64,000 nt of DNA. It comes from an uncultured Prevotella sp. Its GTDB lineage: Bacteria > Bacteroidota > Bacteroidia > Bacteroidales > Bacteroidaceae. Positions 21,178 through 30,869 of this stretch are shown piece by piece; position 1 is the stretch's first letter; the number at the start of each line of letters is the position of its first letter. A program made the position numbers and the translations under genes. Location: the NCBI GenBank assembly GCA_900770025.1, contig CAAGIW010000020.1, positions 8,553 to 72,552 on the forward strand. Reading direction: 5' to 3'. The notes beneath the pieces are model-generated. The model worked only from the letters and a program-made list of their open reading frames with translations, was not told the origin of the DNA and searched no databases.

Positions 21178-22665
21178 ATGCAACAATTATATATATACAA
21201 CACGCTCAGCCGCTGCAAGCAGCCGTTTGAGCCTCTTCATGCCCCCAATGTGGGCATGTATGTGTGCGGTCCCACCGTTTATGGCGACCCTCATCTGGGC
21301 CATGCACGTCCGGCCATCACGTTCGACATCCTGTTCAGGTATCTGAGGCACATTGGCTACAAGGTGCGCTATGTGAGAAACATTACCGACGTGGGGCATC
21401 TGGAGCATGATGCCGACGAGGGAGACGACAAGATTGCCAAGAAGGCAAGGTTGGAACAGTTGGAGCCTATGGAGGTGGCGCAGTATTATACCAACCGATA
21501 CCATCAGGCCATGGAGGCATTGGGGGTGCTGCCGCCAAGCATTGAGCCCCATGCCACCGGCCACATCATAGAACAGATAGAGCTGGTGAAGCAGATTATG
21601 GACCACGGCTATGCCTATGAAAGTCAGGGGTCGGTGTATTTCGACATTGAGAAATACAACAAGGATCATCACTATGGCGTGCTCTCGGGCCGCAATCTGG
21701 ACGATGTGATCAACAACAGTCGTGCACTGGACGGCGTGGGAGAGAAGCGCAACCAGGTGGACTTTGCCCTGTGGAAGAAGGCGCAGCCCGAACACATTAT
21801 GCGCTGGCCCAGTCCGTGGAGCGAGGGATTCCCGGGATGGCACTGCGAGTGCACCGCCATGGGCCGCAAGTATCTGGGTGCCGAGTTCGACATCCACGGC
21901 GGCGGAATGGACTTGGTGTTCCCCCATCATGAGTGCGAGATAGCGCAGGCAGTGGCTTCGCAGGGGCACCGCATGGTGAAATACTGGATGCACAACAACA
22001 TGATAACCATCAACGGACAGAAGATGGGAAAGAGTTTGGGCAACTTCATCACGCTCGAACAGTTCTTTACCGGCAACCACGAGAAGTTGGAAAAGGCCTA
22101 CTCTCCCATGACTATCCGCTTCTTCATCCTTTCTGCCCACTATCGCGGCACGGTGGATTTCTCCAACGAAGCGCTGCAGGCCAGCGAGAAAGGACTGGAA
22201 AGACTGCTCAACGGCATTGCCGACTTGGAGCGCATACAGCCTGCCGACACCTGCGACAAGGAAACGGAGAAGGTGGTGAAGGCACTGCGGCAGAAGTGCT
22301 ATGATGCCATGAACGACGACTTGGCCACCCCCTTGGTGATTGCAGCCCTGTTTGAAGCGTGCACCGTGGTGAACCGATTGCAAGACCACAAGGCCACCAT
22401 CTGCGCCGACTGCCTGAAGGAACTGGCCGACACCATGCGCCTTTTTGCCTTCGACATATTGGGACTGCGCACCGAGAAAGGCGGGTCGAACGATGCACGT
22501 GAGGAGGCCTTTGGCAAGGTGGTGGATATGGTGATGGAGCTGCGTGCCAAGGCAAAGGCCGAGAAAGACTGGGCCACCAGCGACCGCATCCGTGATGCCT
22601 TGGCTGCCGCCGGCTTTGAAGTGAAAGACACCAAAGACGGTGCAAGGTGGGAACTGAGGGTGTGA
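21178..22665 (+). CDS. cysS: Cysteinyl-tRNA synthetase
   Basis: The 495-residue class I synthetase charges tRNA-Cys. The zinc-site Cys30 is followed by [16 protein letters not shown] with the HIGH-type HLGH at 39-42. The cysteine-recognition part [12 protein letters not shown] and [15 protein letters not shown] follow, and KMGKSLGN at 282-289 is the KMSKS-type loop (Gly in place of the first Ser). The C-terminal anticodon-binding helices end in [20 protein letters not shown], typical of CysRS. Length is normal. A hairpin at 22709-22771 probably ends transcription. Confidence 0.97.
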   Translation: MQQLYIYNTLSRCKQPFEPLHAPNVGMYVCGPTVYGDPHLGHARPAITFDILFRYLRHIGYKVRYVRNITDVGHLEHDADEGDDKIAKKARLEQLEPMEVAQYYTNRYHQAMEALGVLPPSIEPHATGHIIEQIELVKQIMDHGYAYESQGSVYFDIEKYNKDHHYGVLSGRNLDDVINNSRALDGVGEKRNQVDFALWKKAQPEHIMRWPSPWSEGFPGWHCECTAMGRKYLGAEFDIHGGGMDLVFPHHECEIAQAVASQGHRMVKYWMHNNMITINGQKMGKSLGNFITLEQFFTGNHEKLEKAYSPMTIRFFILSAHYRGTVDFSNEALQASEKGLERLLNGIADLERIQPADTCDKETEKVVKALRQKCYDAMNDDLATPLVIAALFEACTVVNRLQDHKATICADCLKELADTMRLFAFDILGLRTEKGGSNDAREEAFGKVVDMVMELRAKAKAEKDWATSDRIRDALAAAGFEVKDTKDGARWELRV

Positions 22666-22671
22666 GAATTA

Positions 22672-22973
22672 CGAATTTTGAATTACGAATTTTGAATTAC
22701 GAGTTACGAATGAAGAGTTAAGAATGATGAGGGGGCGCAGAGCCTATCCCGTACATTCTTAACTCTTCATTTTATTGTCCTTTTCTTTCTTCTAAAAGGA
22801 CATCTCTTCCTTTATTCTGCCGCTTGGCATCTTGCAGACTATATCTATAATTGATTCTTCCCTCTGAGGAAAGGTCGGGAGAATACTTCATTCATAATTC
22901 CAAATTCGTAACTCAAAATTCGTAACTCGTAATTCGTAACTCAAAATTCGTAACTCAAAATTCGTAATTCCCT
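22672..22973. repeat. ATTACGAATTTTG / AACTCGTAATTCG repeat tracts flanking hairpins
   Basis: The whole gap between convergent cysS and the TonB-type gene is filled by ATTCGTAA-type repeats in one orientation at 22672-22708 and in the other at 22895-22970. Between them are the inverted repeat described separately and an 8-bp hairpin GTCCTTTT/AAAAGGAC (22777-22801). No gene is seen. Confidence 0.8.
22709..22771 (+). terminator. Long perfect inverted repeat after cysS
   Basis: AATGAAGAGTTAAGAATG (22709-22726) and CATTCTTAACTCTTCATT (22754-22771) form an 18-bp perfect stem with a 27-nt loop, followed by TTATTGTCCTTTTC. The AT-rich stem and loose T-run make it a weaker terminator candidate than a GC-rich one. 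Confidence 0.5.
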
Positions 22974-25451
22974 CTACTCGTATCCTCCGAAGCTCTCGGT
23001 GTCTTCCATCTGCTGGTTGTCTTCCTGGCGGTTCTTCTTTTTCTGGTTCATGTTTCCGAAGTTCCACGACACCACAAAGTTGATACGTGGGTCACGCCAG
23101 TTCTTCTGATGGCGCCAGAAGGTGTCGTTGCCGGTGTATGACTCATGCTTGTGGCTGTTGAACACGTCGCGCCAGTTGAATGCCAAGGTGATGGTTTTGT
23201 TGAATAGCGACTTGCGGATGCCGAGGTCCAGTCCGGCGTTCGACTTCCTGTAACCCTGCGTGATGACCCTGCGCGAACGGTAGTTGCCCGTGGCCTGTAT
23301 GGAAATGTCGAAGGGAAGTATCAGTGCTGCCAGCACACGGGCATCCCATGAGAAGTTCTCATCGCTCTGTCCGCTAACCACTTGGTCGTTGATTACATAG
23401 TTGAATCCATCCAACTTGTAATAATATCCGTTGACCGTGGTGGTGAGATCGAGCACTCTCCACAGCTTGTCTTTCAGAATCAGCTCCACGCCGGCGCTCT
23501 GGCTCTTGGCCACATTCTCGTTGGTGGAGTACATCACTCCGTTTTCGTTCCATGCCACGCGCTGTATCACGTCGGTGGTGGGACGGTAGTAGCTGCCCAC
23601 TGACAGCGTGTGGTTGTTCCATGTCTTCAGGAAGTTGAGACCGAAGCTGTTGGTGTATTCAGGAGTAAGTTCAGGATTACCGAAGGAAATCATCGAGGCA
23701 TCGCGCGTGTTCTTGAAACTGTTCAGCTCGCCTCCCCACGGTCTGCGCAGTCTGCGGGTATAGTTCAACTGTATTTGCGACGACTCGCTGAGCGGATAGT
23801 TGAGAAACAGGCTGGGAAACAGTTGAAAATAGTCTTTCTCAAAGGGCTTGTCGCGCAGCGAGGCATCGTGTTCCTGGTCGTAGGTGTAGCTCTCGGTCTT
23901 CACCTTCCAGTATTCTCCGCGCAGTCCGGCGGTGACGCCCATCTTGCCCACTTTGAAGTTGAGCGAGGTGTATAGGGCGTGCACATCCATGTCATAGATA
24001 AAGCGGTTGAAATACAGTTGGTCCTCCACGGCCTGCGTGCCCCACCAGTTGTTGCCATCCACCCACGACTCCTGCGGTGTGTTTTCGTGCGACTGTCGCC
24101 AGTTATAGCCTGCCTCCACCTTCAGGTTGTCCGAAATCTTGTTCTCATAGTCCACCTTGGCCTCCCACGAGCGGCTGTTGATGAACATGGGGCGGTACTG
24201 ATACACATACTGTGTGGGCGCCACGGGGTTGAGAAACACGGTGCTGTCGCGGTAGAAGTTGTCGTCATCGTTCTTCCACTTGTTGTGCGACAGGTTCATG
24301 TCTATCTGGTGCCCCTCGGCAAACTTGTGTGTGTAGCCCAGTTCCACGTTATACATTCTCATCTTGTTCTTGCTTTCCGTCTGTCGGAACATCATGCGCG
24401 TGTCGGTCGGCTGGCCCACGGTGCCGTAGTGGTAGGGGGTAAGGTTCTCGTTGGTGCGCTTGCCCATCATCGCCATGCCTGAGAGGCTGATGTCGTCTTT
24501 CTCGGTGGCGTGCCATGTCAGTCCGGCACGGCTGAAGAGGTTGTTGCCGCCCATGGTGTTCTCCGTCTCATAGTTCTGATACGAGTTGTTGGTCTTGTCA
24601 ATCTGTTCGCTCGTGGATCCTCCGTTGTTCTTGCGCTTGCGGAAGCCCACATTGGCAAAGGCGTCGATGATGCCGCTGGAATAGTTGAAGTTGCCGCCCG
24701 CGTTCCATCCGCCCTTGGTGTTCACTCCGGTGCGCACCGAGCCGTAGTAGCCCGCCTTTCTGTCTCGTTTCAGGATGATGTTGATGATGCCGGCCGAGCC
24801 CTCTGGACTGAACTTGGCTCCGGGATTGTCGATAATCTCCACCCGTTCGATGCTTTCGGCAGGAATCTGTTGCAATATCTCTCCGCGGTTGTCAGAGGTG
24901 AGTCCGCTTGCCTTGCCGTTTATCCACACCTCCACGCTGGTGTTGCCCTTGAGCGAAATCTCGCCGTCGGTGCTCACCTCCACCGAGGGGATGTTTTCAA
25001 GCAGGTCGCTGGCCGTTCCTCCGGCAGCAGCCAACACTTGGTCCACGCTGAACGTCTTGCGATCCACTTCGAGCTTCATCTGCGAGCGCTGTCCTGTCAC
25101 TGTCACCTCCTGCAGGGCATGGTGGTCTTCGGCCATGAAGAGTTGTGCAAAGTTCACGTTGCCCTTCTCCTTGGTGATGGCAAACTTTCGGTTGAGCGTT
25201 TTATAGCCCACATACGACACATTGAGCTGATATTGCCCTGCAGGCAGTCCTACAAGGTGGAACTTTCCGTCGGCATCGGTCACAGTGCCCTTCACCATCT
25301 TGCCCGTGGCGGCGTTGTTCACCCTGATGTTCACAAACTGCAACGCCTCCGTGGTCTGCTTGTCCATCACCTTTCCTCTCACCGTTCCCTGTGCCAAGGC
25401 AATCACTGCACACGCAAGCAGCAGAAAGGACACACAAATTCTCTGTTTCAT
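22974..25451 (-). CDS. TonB-dependent receptor-like outer-membrane beta-barrel protein
   Basis: The 825-residue protein has a signal peptide (ICVSFLLLACAVIALAQ), then a carboxypeptidase-like regulatory domain (GTVRGKVMDKQTTEALQFVN onward, about 22-105). A plug domain follows (VLAAAGGTASDLLENIPSVE and the IPAESIERVEIIDNPGAKFS stretch, about 115-230), and then a barrel of the OMP_b-brl_3 type to the C-terminus. It probably imports or binds a substrate at the outer membrane using TonB energy. No SusD partner, anti-sigma factor or sigma factor is adjacent, so it is not a standard SusCD pair. The start is the Met before the signal peptide; the frame's earlier Met at 25529 has no signal. Confidence 0.88.
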   Translation of the reverse strand: MKQRICVSFLLLACAVIALAQGTVRGKVMDKQTTEALQFVNIRVNNAATGKMVKGTVTDADGKFHLVGLPAGQYQLNVSYVGYKTLNRKFAITKEKGNVNFAQLFMAEDHHALQEVTVTGQRSQMKLEVDRKTFSVDQVLAAAGGTASDLLENIPSVEVSTDGEISLKGNTSVEVWINGKASGLTSDNRGEILQQIPAESIERVEIIDNPGAKFSPEGSAGIINIILKRDRKAGYYGSVRTGVNTKGGWNAGGNFNYSSGIIDAFANVGFRKRKNNGGSTSEQIDKTNNSYQNYETENTMGGNNLFSRAGLTWHATEKDDISLSGMAMMGKRTNENLTPYHYGTVGQPTDTRMMFRQTESKNKMRMYNVELGYTHKFAEGHQIDMNLSHNKWKNDDDNFYRDSTVFLNPVAPTQYVYQYRPMFINSRSWEAKVDYENKISDNLKVEAGYNWRQSHENTPQESWVDGNNWWGTQAVEDQLYFNRFIYDMDVHALYTSLNFKVGKMGVTAGLRGEYWKVKTESYTYDQEHDASLRDKPFEKDYFQLFPSLFLNYPLSESSQIQLNYTRRLRRPWGGELNSFKNTRDASMISFGNPELTPEYTNSFGLNFLKTWNNHTLSVGSYYRPTTDVIQRVAWNENGVMYSTNENVAKSQSAGVELILKDKLWRVLDLTTTVNGYYYKLDGFNYVINDQVVSGQSDENFSWDARVLAALILPFDISIQATGNYRSRRVITQGYRKSNAGLDLGIRKSLFNKTITLAFNWRDVFNSHKHESYTGNDTFWRHQKNWRDPRINFVVSWNFGNMNQKKKNRQEDNQQMEDTESFGGYE

Positions 25452-25582
25452 CAAAGTCTGGATTACATTATTATATATATAGGGGGTACAGACGTGCGCC
25501 CCCAACATCACGCATATAAGACGCACCAAGCAGCGAAAAGTTGTGATAAAGTCAGCGTTTTTTAGTATTATTAACGATAAAG

Positions 25583-25912
25583 GAGCCCCCTCCCAGCCTC
25601 CCCAAGGGGGGAATTAAAGAACAAAGGCCCCACCCGACCTCCCCAAGGGGAGGAGATGAAAGAATGAAAGTCCCTCCCTGCCTCCCCAAGGGGAGGAGAT
25701 GAAAACATGAGCGCAGCCATTCGGTTGCAATGTAAGTGATTGATTATAAGAGGGTAATGTGCTTTCTTGGGCTATATTGAAGGCGTATCAATTTCCAAAG
25801 CAAATTGGGGTGATTTCTAAAATGGTGCGTTTTGCGTTCTAAAACGGTGCGTTTTGCGTTCCAAAATGGTGCGTTTTGCGATGCAAAATGGTGCGTTTTG
25901 CAAAACAGCTTC
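25583..25912 (+). repeat. Composite repeat element, copy 1 (palindromes + core + 22-bp array A3)
   Basis: Three CCTCCCCAAG palindrome units (25597, 25638, 25681) lead into a linker starting AACATGAGCGCAG (25704). This ends in CAAATTGGGGTGATTTCTAAA and then four GGTGCG units at 25824, 25846, 25868 and 25890, exactly 22 bp apart. The order matches 36795-37080 and, inverted, 52353-52660. The stretch 25452-25933 holds nothing else that I can see. Confidence 0.8.
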
Positions 25913-25933
25913 CAAACAGGGGGTGTGCCACTC

Positions 25934-26896
25934 CTACAGTTTGCTCAATATGCGCTTGCGTTCCGCCTCGTCGAACTCGTTGTTGAACTGTTCGCGCGTG
26001 CGCTTCCAGCGGTTGTGACTCCACAGCCAATAGGCGGGCGCGCGCTGTATGCTCTTTTCAAGCAGTCGGTAGTATTGCTCGGTGAGTCCGAACTTGGGCA
26101 CCTCTTTGGTGTTGTCGCACATCTTGATAGCCTTCACCGTGTAGTAGCCGCGCTTGGGACGGGTGATGTCGAAGTAATATACCGTGGTGTCGAGCACTCG
26201 GGCAATGCGCTCGGCACCGGTGTAGGTGGGCGTTTCGTGGTTGAGAAACATGGGCCAGTAGTGCATACTGCTGAAGCCAGGCACCTGGTCGGAGATATAG
26301 CCAGTGACGCTGTATCGCCCCTGCTTCTGCCAGCCAGCCAGAATCTGGAAGGCCTCTTTCATCTCTAACGAGACGGCCTTGAACCTGCCGCGCGAGTGGA
26401 GGAAGAGCCTGTCCATCACCTTGTTTTCTATGGGGTGATACAGTTGGGCCGCCGTGCCCTCGGGAATGATGTGCAGTCCCAACGAACTCACCCACTCCCA
26501 GTTGCAGTAGTGCCCTAAATAGACGGTGATGCTGCGCTTGCGCCTGAAGTCCTCGTTGATTTGATCTATGCCCTCAAACCGCATCCGCCTGCGCATCTGC
26601 TTCTCGCTCATGGAGAACATCTTGAGCGTTTCCACCATGTAGTCGCAGAACCAGGCGTAGTAGTTGCGCTCAATGCGCACAATCTCCTGCGCAGACTTCT
26701 CGGGGAAGGAGCTGGTGAGATTGCTTCTCACCAAACGTCGGCGGTAGCGCACCACGTAATAAACCAAATAATACAGGGCATCGGAAATGCGGTAGAGAAC
26801 CCACAGGGGCATGAGCGACACGACATACCACAGGGCAAAGAAGAGGCGGTAGGCCATTTCGCCACCAGAAAAATGCTGCATGTTCAAGAACTTCAT
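25934..26896 (-). CDS. Lysophospholipid / lipid A acyltransferase (LpxL/HtrB-like)
   Basis: The protein has about 320 residues with a hydrophobic N-terminus (YRLFFALWYVVSLMPLWVLY), which suggests inner-membrane attachment. The family motif is ITVYLGHYCNWEW (His-x4-Glu), followed by the RSRGRFK region and YFDITRPKRGYY. Family members add a secondary acyl chain to Kdo-lipid A or a related lipid. A TACTTTTG box at 26921-26928 puts the RNA start near 26914, so the Met at 26909-26911 would be almost leaderless; I chose the Met at 26894-26896, and 26881 is also possible. The gene stands alone. Confidence 0.85.
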   Translation of the reverse strand: MKFLNMQHFSGGEMAYRLFFALWYVVSLMPLWVLYRISDALYYLVYYVVRYRRRLVRSNLTSSFPEKSAQEIVRIERNYYAWFCDYMVETLKMFSMSEKQMRRRMRFEGIDQINEDFRRKRSITVYLGHYCNWEWVSSLGLHIIPEGTAAQLYHPIENKVMDRLFLHSRGRFKAVSLEMKEAFQILAGWQKQGRYSVTGYISDQVPGFSSMHYWPMFLNHETPTYTGAERIARVLDTTVYYFDITRPKRGYYTVKAIKMCDNTKEVPKFGLTEQYYRLLEKSIQRAPAYWLWSHNRWKRTREQFNNEFDEAERKRILSKL

Positions 26897-26920
26897 AAAC
26901 CGATTGTTCATAGCATTGCG

Positions 26921-26928
26921 CAAAAGTA
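26921..26928 (-). promoter_or_regulatory. Promoter box (TACTTTTG) of the acyltransferase gene
   Basis: Exact TAnnTTTG match on the minus strand. No clear TTTG at -33. Confidence 0.45.
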
Positions 26929-27136
26929 ACCATTTTTCTTCAGATGAGCAAGAGAAAGTAAGTGAAGAGTGAAGAATGAAGAATGAAGAATTGCTGCGCC
27001 CTGTAAGGGCAAAAGCACATAGCCCAGGGCAGAGCGAAGCGACACCCTGAGGAATGGGGAATTGTGAATTATGAATTACGAATTGCTGCGCCCTGCTGGA
27101 AGAGGAGCCGTGTTGAACTGAAAGCCATGACGGGTT

Positions 27137-27222
27137 GTTGCCTATGTTTTAGAAAGATTTTTGCCGAAAGTTGCCTATGTTTTAGAAAGATTTTTGCTGA
27201 AAGTTGCCTATGTTTTAGAAAA
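27137..27222 (+). repeat. 33-bp direct repeat upstream of the AAA/DUF4143 gene
   Basis: GTTGCCTATGTTTTAGAAA starts at 27137, 27170 and 27203, an exact 33-bp period; the third copy is partial. The rest of 26897-27262 holds GAAGAATGAAGAATGAAG and TTATGAATTACG-type short repeats and no other gene. Confidence 0.9.
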
Positions 27223-27228
27223 TATCCG

Positions 27229-27236
27229 TATCTTTA
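27229..27236 (+). promoter_or_regulatory. Possible promoter box (TATCTTTA) of the AAA/DUF4143 gene
   Basis: Seven of eight bases match TAnnTTTG, 26 bases before the ATG at 27263. A TTG of the last repeat copy lies about 22 bases upstream, so the repeat may supply the -33 element. Confidence 0.35.
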
Positions 27237-27262
27237 CACCATCAAAAATAACTGAAAATGAC

Positions 27263-28612
27263 ATGTTTGCAAGAGAATTGATGCAACAGCTGAGGCGTTG
27301 GAGAGGTAATTCTCGCCATAAGCCGCTTGTGCTCCGGGGTGCAAGACAGGTGGGAAAGACTACACTGGTAAAGGAATTTGGCAAGGAGTTTGACTTCTTC
27401 ATTTCACTTAATCTGGAGAAAGAGGACTCGGAGATATTCCGGCGCTTCGGCAATGTGCGTGACATCTGGCAGTATCTTTGTCTGAAAAACCATGTAGCGC
27501 AGGACCGTGACAAGTCTGTACTCCTGTTTATAGACGAGATACAAGAGGAACCTAATGCCGTTGCCATGCTGCGCTATTTTCATGAAGATTTGCCGTGGGT
27601 GTATGTGATAGCAGCAGGGAGCCGTTTGCAGAGTCTGATGAGGCAGCGTGTGTCTTTTCCTGTAGGGCGTGTGGAATACATGACCTTGCGTCCTTGTTCG
27701 TTTGCAGAGTTCATCAATGCCAAAGAGGGTGGGCAGTGGGCCGACATGCTCCGCAATGTTTCTGTGCCTGATTTCATGCATGAAGAAATGCTTTCTGCAT
27801 TCAATACATACGCCCTTGTAGGTGGTATGCCAGAGGTTGTCAGTGAATATCTTGCGACAAAAGATGTGGAAAGCCTGTCGCCGATATACAGTTCATTGCT
27901 GAAAGGCTATAACGAGGATGCCGAGAAGTTTGCAAAAAATGCGGAACAGGTAAAGGTGTTGAGACTGATATTGGGAACCGCTTGGCTTTCGGCTGCGGAA
28001 ACCATCACATTCTCTGGATTTGGCAATAGCAAATATACTTCTGCACAGATACACGACGGGATGGACTTACTGGAAAGAGCCTATCTGCTGTCGCTTGACT
28101 ATCCCATCACCTCGATGTCTGCTCCCGCACTGCCGGCAACCCGGCGTTCCCCAAAACTGATAATGGTAGATTCTGGGCTGACCAATTTCTTGGCCGGCAT
28201 ACAACTGGAATATCTCCAAAACAAGAATCTGCTTGATACATGGCGTGGCAGGGCGGCAGAGCATATAGTGGCACAAGAGTTGCGGGTGGTGCTCGACAGG
28301 CATTTCCGTGAACAGCAGTATTTTTGGATTAGGGACAAAAAGGGTTCGGTGGCAGAAGTGGATTTTGTATGGCAGGAGGGCACGGATATTATCCCTATAG
28401 AGGTCAAGGCAGGCACAAACTCTCATCTTCGTTCGTTGCACACTTTTGTCAATAATAGCGACCGACGGGTGAATGCTGTCAGGATATGGAGCGGCCCTCT
28501 GTCTGTACAGGATGTCGAGACCCCTTCTCCATATAACAAACCTTTCCGGTTGATTAACCTACCGTTCTATTATGTCGGACAACTTGACAAGGTGATAGAG
28601 AAGTTTTTCTGA
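27263..28612 (+). CDS. AAA-type ATP-binding protein with DUF4143 C-terminal domain
   Basis: The 449-residue protein has an N-terminal AAA_14-type ATPase (Walker A GARQVGKTT at 26-34, Walker B LLFIDEIQ with Asp91 and Glu92). A DUF4143 domain follows (about 205-400), with a PD-(D/E)xK-like end, EVDFVWQEG...IPIEVKAG. These proteins are very common and multi-copy in Bacteroidales. Their role is unknown, and links to mobile elements or defence have been suggested. Codon use is more AT-rich than the flanking genes. The frame runs upstream through the 33-bp repeats to 27161, but the ATG at 27263 is the better start. No partner gene is adjacent. Confidence 0.85.
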   Translation: MFARELMQQLRRWRGNSRHKPLVLRGARQVGKTTLVKEFGKEFDFFISLNLEKEDSEIFRRFGNVRDIWQYLCLKNHVAQDRDKSVLLFIDEIQEEPNAVAMLRYFHEDLPWVYVIAAGSRLQSLMRQRVSFPVGRVEYMTLRPCSFAEFINAKEGGQWADMLRNVSVPDFMHEEMLSAFNTYALVGGMPEVVSEYLATKDVESLSPIYSSLLKGYNEDAEKFAKNAEQVKVLRLILGTAWLSAAETITFSGFGNSKYTSAQIHDGMDLLERAYLLSLDYPITSMSAPALPATRRSPKLIMVDSGLTNFLAGIQLEYLQNKNLLDTWRGRAAEHIVAQELRVVLDRHFREQQYFWIRDKKGSVAEVDFVWQEGTDIIPIEVKAGTNSHLRSLHTFVNNSDRRVNAVRIWSGPLSVQDVETPSPYNKPFRLINLPFYYVGQLDKVIEKFF

Positions 28613-28669
28613 GAAGAGGATAACTGTATTAAATTTCTTTATTCGTAACCCTTTTTTGAATAATTTTCG

Positions 28670-28677
28670 TATTTTTG
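28670..28677 (+). promoter_or_regulatory. Promoter box (TATTTTTG) of the Na/Pi transporter gene
   Basis: Exact TAnnTTTG match 39 bases upstream of the ATG at 28716. Confidence 0.45.
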
Positions 28678-28715
28678 CATCAGCATTGTAATTTCTTTAC
28701 ATACCCAAACAATTT

Positions 28716-30419
28716 ATGTCGATTTGGATATTCTTTAAAATCATCGGCTCTTTGGCACTGCTCATCTACGGAATGAAGGTGATGAGCGAGGCGTTGCAGA
28801 AGATGGCCGGTTCGCAGTTGCGCCATATCCTTGGCGCCATGACCACCAACCGTTTCACCGGAATGCTCACCGGTATGTTTGTAACTTGTGCCGTGCAGTC
28901 GTCATCGGCCACCACCGTGATGACCGTGTCGTTTGTTAACGCCGGATTGGTGACGCTGGCACAGGCCATATCGGTAATCATGGGAGCCAACATCGGCACC
29001 ACGCTCACGGCATGGATTATGAGTTTGGGATACAACGTTGACCTTACGGCAGTGGTGTATCCCTCTTTTTTTGTGGGCATCATGCTCATCTATTCCAAGC
29101 GCAAAAGGTATATTGGCGACTTCCTCTTCGGTATCGCCTTCCTGTTCTTCTCCTTGGTGCTGCTCAGTTCGGCGGGCAAGGAGCTGGATTTGGAGCATAA
29201 CTCTGCGGTCATCAGTTTCTTTAGCTCGTTCGACACGAAGAGTCATCTCACCATTCTGATATTCCTTGCCATAGGCACCGTGATCACCTGCATCGTGCAG
29301 TCGTCGGCAGCAGTGATGGCCATCACCATTCTGCTTTGCTCCACGGGCGTGCTGCCCATCTATTTGGGCATTGCCTTGGTGATGGGCGAGAACATCGGCA
29401 CCACCGCCACAGCCAATCTGGCCGCCTTGGGGGCCAACACGCAGGCGAGGCGTGCCGCCATGGCACATTTGGTGTTCAACCTGATAGGCGTGCTGTGGGT
29501 GCTCTGCCTGTTCTATCCCTTTGTCAACATGGTGTGCTCCTTGGTGGGCTACGATCCCGAGAACAGCCATCTCACCACCGCCCAGTTGGCATTGAAGTTG
29601 CCCATTGTGCTGGCCGCCTTCCACACCTGTTTCAATGTTACCAACACTTTTGCCCTGATATGGTTCATTCCGCAGATAGAGAAACTGGTGTGCCGCCTCA
29701 TCAAGCCCAAGAGCAACGAGATGGAAGAGGAGTTCCGCCTGTGCTATATCGGTGGAAACACCATCATGAAGACCCCCGAACTCTCGGTGCTTGAGGCCCA
29801 GAAGGAGATTACCTCGTTTGCCGACCGCATACAACGCATGTTCGGCTTTGTGAGAGAACTGCTCGCCACCACCAACGAGAACGACTTCCGCAAACTATAT
29901 GCGCGCATCGAGAAATATGAGAACATCAGCGACTCTATGGAGATAGAGATTGCGAAATACCTAAACATGGTGAGCGATGCCCATCTGAGTGATGACACCA
30001 AGGCGAAAATCAGAGCCATGATGCGCGAGATTACCGAGATAGAAAGCATCGGAGACAGCTGCTACAACATTGCCCGCACCATCAACCGCAAGGCTGCCGG
30101 CAAGGAAGACTTTACCGACAAGCAGTATGAACACCTGCATCAGATGTTTGAACTCACCGACGACAGTCTCACCCAAATGAACGTGCTGCTGGCCGGACGC
30201 AAGGTGAACTACGACATGAACCGCACGTTCAACATCGAGAACGAGATAAACAACTATCGCAACCAGCTGAAGAGTCAGAACATCAACGACATCAACGACC
30301 ATGCCTATACCTACGAAATGGGTACCATCTACATGGACATCATCAGCGAATGCGAGAAGCTTGGCGACTATGTGGTCAATGTGGTGGAGGCGAGAATGGG
30401 AGCCAGGAAGATGGATTGA
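28716..30419 (+). CDS. Na/Pi cotransporter family protein with PhoU-like domain
   Basis: The 567-residue inner-membrane protein has two inverted NPT repeats, each with the QSS signature (VQSSSATTVMTVSFVNAGL near residue 63 and CIVQSSAAVMAITILLC near 195) and paired MGANIGTT/MGENIGTT motifs. Residues from about 350 form a cytosolic PhoU-like helical domain. The family takes up phosphate with sodium. Three small or secreted genes follow at 30-54 base spacing, but a functional link to the pectin genes is unlikely and the junction may contain a separate promoter. Confidence 0.9.
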   Translation: MSIWIFFKIIGSLALLIYGMKVMSEALQKMAGSQLRHILGAMTTNRFTGMLTGMFVTCAVQSSSATTVMTVSFVNAGLVTLAQAISVIMGANIGTTLTAWIMSLGYNVDLTAVVYPSFFVGIMLIYSKRKRYIGDFLFGIAFLFFSLVLLSSAGKELDLEHNSAVISFFSSFDTKSHLTILIFLAIGTVITCIVQSSAAVMAITILLCSTGVLPIYLGIALVMGENIGTTATANLAALGANTQARRAAMAHLVFNLIGVLWVLCLFYPFVNMVCSLVGYDPENSHLTTAQLALKLPIVLAAFHTCFNVTNTFALIWFIPQIEKLVCRLIKPKSNEMEEEFRLCYIGGNTIMKTPELSVLEAQKEITSFADRIQRMFGFVRELLATTNENDFRKLYARIEKYENISDSMEIEIAKYLNMVSDAHLSDDTKAKIRAMMREITEIESIGDSCYNIARTINRKAAGKEDFTDKQYEHLHQMFELTDDSLTQMNVLLAGRKVNYDMNRTFNIENEINNYRNQLKSQNINDINDHAYTYEMGTIYMDIISECEKLGDYVVNVVEARMGARKMD

Positions 30420-30449
30420 GAAAGAATATACGAACTAAAAGACAAACCT

Positions 30450-30815
30450 ATGAATAAGAAATTGGCAACAGCTCTTTGTCTGATGTCGATGGCAGCCGGG
30501 CCATTATGGGCAGACAACACCATCACACTCACCGTGGATGGAAAGACAGTAGAGAAAAATCCGGTACAGATTACCTTTGACGGAGACAATGCAACCTTGG
30601 TGTTCGACAATCAGGAGACCACCACTGTGGATATGGCTTTGGTGAACCTTGCATTCCAATACGACAATGCCCCCACCGCCATCCGCAATGTGCAGACCGA
30701 AGAGGATGCCCGTTCAGGGGCAGTGTATAACCTGAACGGACAGCGCATGACGCCGCTCTCTGTGCAGGGACGCAAGGGCATCTATATCATCAACAACAAG
30801 AAGGTTATCAGATAA
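30450..30815 (+). CDS. Small secreted protein with Prevotella-type C-terminal motif
   Basis: The 121-residue protein has a signal peptide (LATALCLMSMAAGPLWA), about 55 residues of a predicted beta-strand region (ITLTVDGKTVEKNPVQITF, then TTTVDMALVNLAFQYD), and a C-terminal motif, VYNLNGQRM...GIYIINNKKVIR. That motif is shared with the 661-aa protein and resembles a minimal sorting tag. It is almost a bare carrier of the tag. It is 54 bases upstream of the PL1 pectate lyase gene and on the same strand. No function is known. Confidence 0.7.
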   Translation: MNKKLATALCLMSMAAGPLWADNTITLTVDGKTVEKNPVQITFDGDNATLVFDNQETTTVDMALVNLAFQYDNAPTAIRNVQTEEDARSGAVYNLNGQRMTPLSVQGRKGIYIINNKKVIR

Positions 30816-30869
30816 CGAAGGAAACTTCTCCGTATTATCCCGATTCTTTATCTTAAAAACAAGACAATT

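Noticed and set aside
22974..25451. SusC of a SusCD pair
   Set aside because: No SusD-type lipoprotein is adjacent and the protein fits the OMP_b-brl_3 type rather than the SusC type.
25583..25912. Insertion sequence or MITE
   Set aside because: No transposase, no terminal inverted repeats and no target-site duplication could be seen at the composite elements.
27161..27262. N-terminal extension of the AAA/DUF4143 protein
   Set aside because: It is a translation of the 33-bp repeats; family members start near the MFARELM segment.
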